A DNA stretch of 64,000 bases from Flavobacterium profundi (GTDB lineage Bacteria > Bacteroidota > Bacteroidia > Flavobacteriales > Flavobacteriaceae): positions 62,001-126,000 of the forward strand of contig NZ_VDCZ01000005.1 of NCBI RefSeq assembly GCF_006491645.1, given 5' to 3'. The translations under genes and the position numbers were made by a program. This document shows, one piece after another, positions 59,418 through 64,000 of this stretch (position 1 is the stretch's first letter; each line of letters begins with the position of its first letter). The notes beneath the pieces are model-generated. The model saw only the letters and a list, made by a program, of their open reading frames with translations, made no database searches and was not told where the DNA came from.

Positions 59418-60284
59418 TTATTTACCAACTTTAAATAAAAATTCCTTTTCTTCTTTACTCAAACTATCATATCCCGATTTACTAATTTTATCCAAAATAT
59501 CATCTATCTTTTTCTGATTGATATCTTTTTCTTGAGTAGTTTTAGTAAAGGTAGTCTTTTGATAGGTATTTTTATGTACTTTTTTAAATGGTGTTTTCTT
59601 TTTTGGAGAAAAAAGTCCTTCTATTCCATCTTGTAATTTAGAAATTCCTTTTGATAAATCAGTTCCATTTTGAAGTAATTTAACATATATAAAACCAAAT
59701 AAAGCACCACCTAAATGCGCTAAATGGCCTCCAAAATTAGCAAATGGCATTTGAATAATATCTAAAAATAATATAAAAAAACTTATGTGCCACAATTTCA
59801 AAAAATCTAAAGAAAAGAATCCAACTTGTGTATAAGGTGCATAAATTGTAACCGCCATTAAAACTGCTAAAATAGCGCCACTTGCCCCAATAAGTTGAGT
59901 ATCTACTCCTAAAAACTGAAAATAAATTAAATACACAATTCCTGCAAAAAAACCTCCAAAGAAATAAACAAAGGAGAATTGTTTTAATGTAAAATAATAT
60001 AGAAAATACCTAGAACTAAACCATAAAACAACAACATTCCAAAATAAATGCCAAAAATCGAAATGAATAAACATATAAGTAAAAAGTGTCCAAAATTTAG
60101 TAATATAAGTACTAAATAAGGAAGGTAAGGCAACATATTCGTAGTAATTAAAACCAATGTTAGAAAGTTTTAAAACAACGTTTAATAATGAAAACACAAT
60201 AAAAATTCCTACATTCCAAAAAATAATCTTTAGAACTAAACCGCCTATTTTATATTGTAATTTTAAATCTTCTAAAATATTCAT
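59418..60284 (-). CDS. Rhomboid intramembrane serine protease (288 aa)
   Basis: Six membrane helices carry the rhomboid motifs: HFDFWHLFWNVVVLW, the serine in GASGAILAVL and the histidine in GGHLAHLGGALFGF. A charged cytoplasmic tail of about 85 residues, rich in Lys and Thr, follows. It cleaves membrane proteins inside the bilayer. A second rhomboid is encoded 8 bases upstream, so this is a tandem pair, a common arrangement downstream of mutL in Flavobacteriaceae. Confidence 0.93.
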   Translation of the reverse strand: MNILEDLKLQYKIGGLVLKIIFWNVGIFIVFSLLNVVLKLSNIGFNYYEYVALPSLFSTYITKFWTLFTYMFIHFDFWHLFWNVVVLWFSSRYFLYYFTLKQFSFVYFFGGFFAGIVYLIYFQFLGVDTQLIGASGAILAVLMAVTIYAPYTQVGFFSLDFLKLWHISFFILFLDIIQMPFANFGGHLAHLGGALFGFIYVKLLQNGTDLSKGISKLQDGIEGLFSPKKKTPFKKVHKNTYQKTTFTKTTQEKDINQKKIDDILDKISKSGYDSLSKEEKEFLFKVGK

Positions 60285-60292
60285 AGCATATA

Positions 60293-61045
60293 TTATCTAT
60301 CCCAACGATTTTTATTAAATTGATTTTTTTTCCAATACCAAACCATAATCAGTCCAACTAACGCACCTCCAAGATGCGCAAAATGAGCAAAATTACTACT
60401 TGTCATTCCCAAATATTTCCCAATAATACCATAACAAATATCAAATCCAAATATCCAAACAGGTACAAAATATTTTGCTTTTATAGGAACGGGTATAAAC
60501 ATTAAAGCCAATTCTGCATTGGGATACAAATAGGTAAAAGCGACTAACAAACCATAAATGGCTCCAGAAGCTCCAACAACAGGTGTAAAGAAAGCTGACA
60601 ACATTCTATCTAAAGAACCACTCGATAAGTATTGACTCCAATCTGTATTATATTTACCTTCATTAAGAATTCCAAAGATTTGACTTTTATCAATACCATT
60701 ATCAACTAAAATACTCAAACCATGATGAAAGAAAATATAATTAACAACAGTGTGCAATAAAAAAGCACCTATCCCACAAGAAAAATAAAAAAACAAAAAC
60801 TTCTTGCCTCCCCATAAATGTTCTAAAGCACTACCAAAAGAAACCAAAGCAAACATATTGAATAAAATATGAGCAATACCTCCATGCATAAACATATGCG
60901 TTAAAGGTTGCCAAAAACGAAATTGTTCATTTTCGAAATAATACAAAGCCATTAAATCGAAAGAGTTAGAAACCAAATAGGTTCCAATAAAAAATATAAT
61001 ATTAATGATTAGCAAATGCTTAACCATTTCTGTCATTCTCATCAT
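60293..61045 (-). CDS. Rhomboid intramembrane serine protease (250 aa)
   Basis: It has six helices with HGGIAHILFNMFAL, the serine in VGASGAIYGLLVA and the histidine in FAHFAHLGGALVGL. Its start overlaps the end of mutL by 4 bases, so it is coupled to it. It lacks the long C-terminal tail of its neighbour. An insert of about 40 residues lies in the loop before the catalytic serine helix (around residues 110-150). Confidence 0.93.
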   Translation of the reverse strand: MMRMTEMVKHLLIINIIFFIGTYLVSNSFDLMALYYFENEQFRFWQPLTHMFMHGGIAHILFNMFALVSFGSALEHLWGGKKFLFFYFSCGIGAFLLHTVVNYIFFHHGLSILVDNGIDKSQIFGILNEGKYNTDWSQYLSSGSLDRMLSAFFTPVVGASGAIYGLLVAFTYLYPNAELALMFIPVPIKAKYFVPVWIFGFDICYGIIGKYLGMTSSNFAHFAHLGGALVGLIMVWYWKKNQFNKNRWDR

Positions 61046-62904
61046 AAGGCGAATTTTTTATCTAAATCCTCTACACTAAGCGTAATAAAGGTTGGTTTAT
61101 TAAATGGGGAAACATTAGGATCTTTACAAGCAAATAAAGCATTTACCAAATTTTCTTGTTCCAATTCCGTTAAATAGGTTCCTGTTTTTACAGCAACACT
61201 TTTAGCCATTGTTTTAGCAATACCATCGTTCAAACAAAAGTTACTCTCTGGCACATTGTTTTGCAATCCGTTGATTAATTCTTCTAATAAAATACTCACT
61301 TCGCTTTCTTGAATAGACACAGGTATTCCAGAAATATGAATACAGTCTTTGTGAATACCATCAAAAATAAAACCGGTATTCTCTAAAGAAGGAATTAATT
61401 CTTGTATAAGAAGCATTTCTTCCTTTGTAAAGTGTAATTCTAAAGGAAATAATAGTTGTTGGCTAGAAGCCTTTTTCAATGTAATATTGCTTAAAAACTG
61501 TTCGTACAAAACACGTTGGTGTGCTTTATTTTGATCAATTACAAGCATACCCGATTTAATCGAACTTACAATATATTTTTTGTGAATTTGATAGGTTCTT
61601 GAAGGCGTTATTTCCACTTCTTTACTTTCAAAAAAAGAACCCGTTACTTCTTCACTTTCAAAAGAAAGACTCTCAACTTCTTTGGTATCCTGACGTAAAT
61701 CTACATATAAACTTTCCCAAGAATGAGCGGTTTCCTTTTTAGCATAATTCCCACTAGAAGTATACGAATTGCTACTGGTTTTAATTGGTTTTTCGTCAAG
61801 GAAAGGATTAAAATTAGCATCCACCTGAATTAAAGGCACATCCGAACTCTTATCTTTATACGCATAAGGTGTATCTAAATTAGGATCTCTCTCAAAATCC
61901 AAAACTGGAGCCACATTAAATTGACCTAAACTGTGTTTCACCGAAGAACGTAAAATAGCATACAACGCTTGCTCGTCATCAAACTTTATTTCTGTTTTGG
62001 TAGGATGAATGTTAATATCAATCGTATGTGGTGGAACTTTTAAATATAAGAAATAACTCGGCTGGTTGCCTTCTTTAAGCAAACCATCATAAGCACTCAT
62101 GATAGCATGGTGTAAATACCCGCTTTTAATAAAACGATCGTTCACAAAAAAGAATTGTTCACTCCTACTCTTTTTAGCATATTCTGGCTTCCCGACAAAG
62201 CCACTAATTGTTACTATTTCAGTATCTTCTGAAACAGGAACCAACTTCTCATTGGTACGACCTCCTAATATATTTACAATGCGTTGTCTATAATTTGAAG
62301 AAGGTAAATTATAATTCTCAGAACCGTTATGAATTAGGGTAAAATAAATGGATGGATGTGCCAAAGCTACTCTTTGAAACTCATCCATAATGTGTTTCAT
62401 CTCAACGGTTTCTGATTTTAAGAAATTACGTCGCGCAGGTATATTAAAAAAGAGATTTTTGACTAAGAAAGAAGTTCCTTTAGGCAAAACGGCTACTTCT
62501 TGTGACACAAATTTACTGCCTTCAATAATAATATGATGTCCTAATTCTTCTTGATCTTGTTTGGTTTTTAATTCGACATGAGCAATCGCTGCAATAGAAG
62601 CTAATGCTTCGCCACGAAAACCTTTGGTATGCAAATCAAATAAATCTTCTGCGTGACGTATTTTAGAAGTCGCATGACGTTCAAAGCACAAACGCGCATC
62701 GGTTACACTCATTCCAATACCGTTATCGATAACTTGGATTAATGTTTTACCAGCGTCTTTAACAATTAATTTTATATCGGTTGCCTTAGCATCAATAGCA
62801 TTTTCAAGTAGTTCTTTAACTACAGAAGCAGGTCGTTGAACCACCTCTCCTGCAGCAATCTGATTGGCAACATGATCGGGTAATAACTGAATAATACTAG
62901 ACAT
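61042..62904 (-). CDS. mutL: DNA mismatch repair protein MutL
   Basis: The 620-residue protein has the GHKL ATPase motifs at the N-terminus (DHVANQIAAGEVVQRPASVV, ELLENAIDA, DNGIGM, GFRGEALASI), the transducer domain (FVNDRFIKSGYLHHAI, INIHPTKTEIKF) and a variable linker. The C-terminal dimerisation domain ends SPFNKPTFITLSVEDLDKKF. The DQHA(x)2E(x)4E endonuclease motif is replaced by DQNKAHQRVLYEQF, so endonuclease activity is uncertain. It couples MutS recognition to repair. The ATG is one codon-free base from the upstream gene's stop. Confidence 0.96.
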   Translation of the reverse strand: MSSIIQLLPDHVANQIAAGEVVQRPASVVKELLENAIDAKATDIKLIVKDAGKTLIQVIDNGIGMSVTDARLCFERHATSKIRHAEDLFDLHTKGFRGEALASIAAIAHVELKTKQDQEELGHHIIIEGSKFVSQEVAVLPKGTSFLVKNLFFNIPARRNFLKSETVEMKHIMDEFQRVALAHPSIYFTLIHNGSENYNLPSSNYRQRIVNILGGRTNEKLVPVSEDTEIVTISGFVGKPEYAKKSRSEQFFFVNDRFIKSGYLHHAIMSAYDGLLKEGNQPSYFLYLKVPPHTIDINIHPTKTEIKFDDEQALYAILRSSVKHSLGQFNVAPVLDFERDPNLDTPYAYKDKSSDVPLIQVDANFNPFLDEKPIKTSSNSYTSSGNYAKKETAHSWESLYVDLRQDTKEVESLSFESEEVTGSFFESKEVEITPSRTYQIHKKYIVSSIKSGMLVIDQNKAHQRVLYEQFLSNITLKKASSQQLLFPLELHFTKEEMLLIQELIPSLENTGFIFDGIHKDCIHISGIPVSIQESEVSILLEELINGLQNNVPESNFCLNDGIAKTMAKSVAVKTGTYLTELEQENLVNALFACKDPNVSPFNKPTFITLSVEDLDKKFAL

Positions 62905-63204
62905 CTATTGTTTTTTAAAAATAGACAAATCAAAATCTATTATATACATAAAAAGCAATAATAAAACTAAAACTATAATTAAAATTCTTAGATTAAATTG
63001 CCTATTCCCTCTGTTTCTGCTATTTGCTCTTGCTTCACTCCAATGCGCCCTCAAATCGTTATAACTAACAGCATCTCTATCTTTTTTTATGATAGAATCA
63101 AAATCGTATAAATTATCGATTTTTTTTCCTTCATAGTGACGAGGCGTATAGTTAAACTTTTTATTTTTAGGCAATTTGAATTGACCTCTTCCAAATTTAA
63201 TCAT
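62905..63204 (-). CDS. Small membrane protein upstream of mutL (99 aa), unknown
   Basis: A conserved-looking basic N-part (MIKFGRGQFKLPKNKKFNYT, PRHYEGKK) is followed by a charged helix and one C-terminal membrane helix (about 70-92, LRILIIVLVLLLLFMYIIDF). It abuts mutL exactly and is encoded between ribH and mutL, as in other flavobacteria where it is sometimes labelled riboflavin-synthase-subunit-beta-like because of that position. I see no such function in it. Confidence 0.75.
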   Translation of the reverse strand: MIKFGRGQFKLPKNKKFNYTPRHYEGKKIDNLYDFDSIIKKDRDAVSYNDLRAHWSEARANSRNRGNRQFNLRILIIVLVLLLLFMYIIDFDLSIFKKQ

Positions 63205-63264
63205 GCGTAATTATTTTTTTCAAATTTACGGATTTTTACGCTTTTTTGTCTGAATTTTTTGTTA

Positions 63265-63293
63265 ACAAAAAATCCCGAAAATTTCGGGATTTC
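63265..63293 (-). terminator. Terminator after ribH
   Basis: AAATCCCGAAA/TTTCGGGATTT stem with a T-run on the minus strand (GGGATTTTTTGTT), 20 bases past the ribH stop. Confidence 0.75.
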
Positions 63294-63312
63294 ATAAAGT
63301 AGTGAGTTTTTT

Positions 63313-63798
63313 TTATTTTCTATTTATATCAACCATTTTTATAGCAGCGATTGCCGCTTCAGTACCTTTATTACCGTGTTTTCCTCCACTTCTATCAATC
63401 GATTGTTGCATGGTATTATCTGTCAACAAACAAAAAATGGTAGGCACATCATATAATACGTTTAAGTCTTTAATTCCTTGGGTTACTCCATCACATACAA
63501 ATTCGAAATGCATGGTCTCGCCTTTAATGACACAACCTATTGCAATTACACAATCTACATGCTGCGTTTGAATCATTTTTTTAGATCCAAAAATTAACTC
63601 GAAACTTCCTGGAACATCCCAACGAATAATATTTTCTGGCAAAGTACCACAATCTAGTAAAGCAGCTTTAGCACCTTCAAAAAGACCATTAGTAATCGTA
63701 TCATTCCATTCTGAAACAACAATCCCAAATCGAAAGTCCTTCGCATTTGGGATTGTGTTTTTATCGTATTGAGATAAATTTTTATTTTCAGTAGCCAT
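63313..63798 (-). CDS. ribH: 6,7-dimethyl-8-ribityllumazine synthase
   Basis: The 161-residue enzyme makes lumazine from 5-amino-6-ribitylaminouracil and 3,4-dihydroxybutanone phosphate, the step before riboflavin. FGIVVSEWNDTITNGLFEGA, VPGSFELIFGSKKM, AIGCVIKGETMHFEFVCDGV (catalytic His in MHFEFV) and GILCLLTDN-like sequence (PTIFCLLTDNTMQQS), followed by GGKHGNKGTEAA, cover the whole family. It lies 4 bases after the TPR-protein gene. Confidence 0.96.
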   Translation of the reverse strand: MATENKNLSQYDKNTIPNAKDFRFGIVVSEWNDTITNGLFEGAKAALLDCGTLPENIIRWDVPGSFELIFGSKKMIQTQHVDCVIAIGCVIKGETMHFEFVCDGVTQGIKDLNVLYDVPTIFCLLTDNTMQQSIDRSGGKHGNKGTEAAIAAIKMVDINRK

Positions 63799-63802
63799 AA
63801 AC

Positions 63803-64000
63803 TTATTCTGTCATCGCAATTAAAGCATCAATATTAAGCGCTTCTCTTGATGTTTCATATTTTTCTTTGATAGTAGAAAACATCGCGTGAGCTTCTGCTT
63901 TTTTATTATTTAAGTAAGCTAATTGAGCAGCTTTCATTAAATATTTTGGAGCTGTAAAATCGTTTTCATCTACTTCAGAAGCTTTTTTATAAGATGCAAT
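63803..64000 (-). CDS. TPR-repeat protein, C-terminal part only
   Basis: The frame enters from beyond the window end and stops at TAA (63805-63803). The 65 residues read KASEVDENDFTAPKYLMKAA, LAYLNNKKAEAHAMFSTIKE and end IDALIAMTE, an alpha-solenoid TPR pair. The position before ribH and the wording match the YfgM/Ancillary SecYEG-type TPR protein of flavobacteria. That identity is inferred from a fragment. Confidence 0.75.
   Translation of the reverse strand: MASYKKASEVDENDFTAPKYLMKAAQLAYLNNKKAEAHAMFSTIKEKYETSREALNIDALIAMTE

Overview
The window reads as chromosomal DNA of a flavobacterium (Bacteroidota, Flavobacteriaceae). It is strongly AT-rich. It carries type IX secretion (T9SS) sorting domains of type A and type B, TonB-dependent receptors with a carboxypeptidase-regulatory-like N-domain, TAnnTTTG promoter boxes, few Shine-Dalgarno sites, and the parA-parB-DUF5683-dapB-lepB-WbqC gene order familiar from this family. 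The genus cannot be fixed from sequence reading alone.

Layout. 1-12.2 kb is accessory: the end of a DNA phosphorothioation locus (dndD end and a DndE-ATPase fusion), a decayed IS1-family transposase, an XRE regulator that lost its start next to a ~150-bp direct repeat, and a four-gene minus-strand operon (T9SS surface protein, two large RHS/YD-repeat proteins, DUF1493 protein) that looks like a polymorphic toxin locus with an immunity candidate. 12.5-15.4 kb is a one-gene segment, a TonB-dependent receptor, bracketed by two identical 43-bp copies of the 3' part of a tRNA-Met(CAU) gene. Each copy starts next to the anticodon and is flanked by G[CT]ATA[CT]GATTT motifs, which is the signature expected of tyrosine-recombinase attachment sites.

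15.4-29.6 kb is one long minus-strand gene train of 13 tightly packed genes. It holds exported proteins with YD-like, MORN and WG repeats, membrane proteins, and at its end a TPR histidine kinase and a LuxR-type response regulator. 29.6-34.0 kb holds a 13-unit 21-bp tandem repeat, a small membrane protein with a cytochrome-oxidase-like His motif, a TonB-C-like protein and a second TonB-dependent receptor. 34.0-39.5 kb is mostly core (tRNA-Pro, udk, divIC, methylmalonyl-CoA mutase), but a RelE/ParE toxin-antitoxin pair sits between the two mutase subunit genes.

39.6-43.3 kb is a four-gene anti-phage operon resembling type II CBASS: a CD-NTase ending in Gly, an E2-E1 fusion (Cap2-like), a JAMM peptidase (Cap3-like), and, in the effector position, a DUF6602-like protein with a PD-(D/E)XK-like motif. 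44-52.6 kb holds secreted and catabolic genes (T9SS type B adhesin-like protein, PhoD phosphatase, GDPD, aminotransferase, amidohydrolase lipoprotein). 52.6-64 kb is core: parAB, DUF5683, dapB, lepB, WbqC, then minus-strand mutL, two rhomboids, an endonuclease/exonuclease/phosphatase protein, ribH and a TPR protein.

All family names come from reading motifs by eye; no database search was run.
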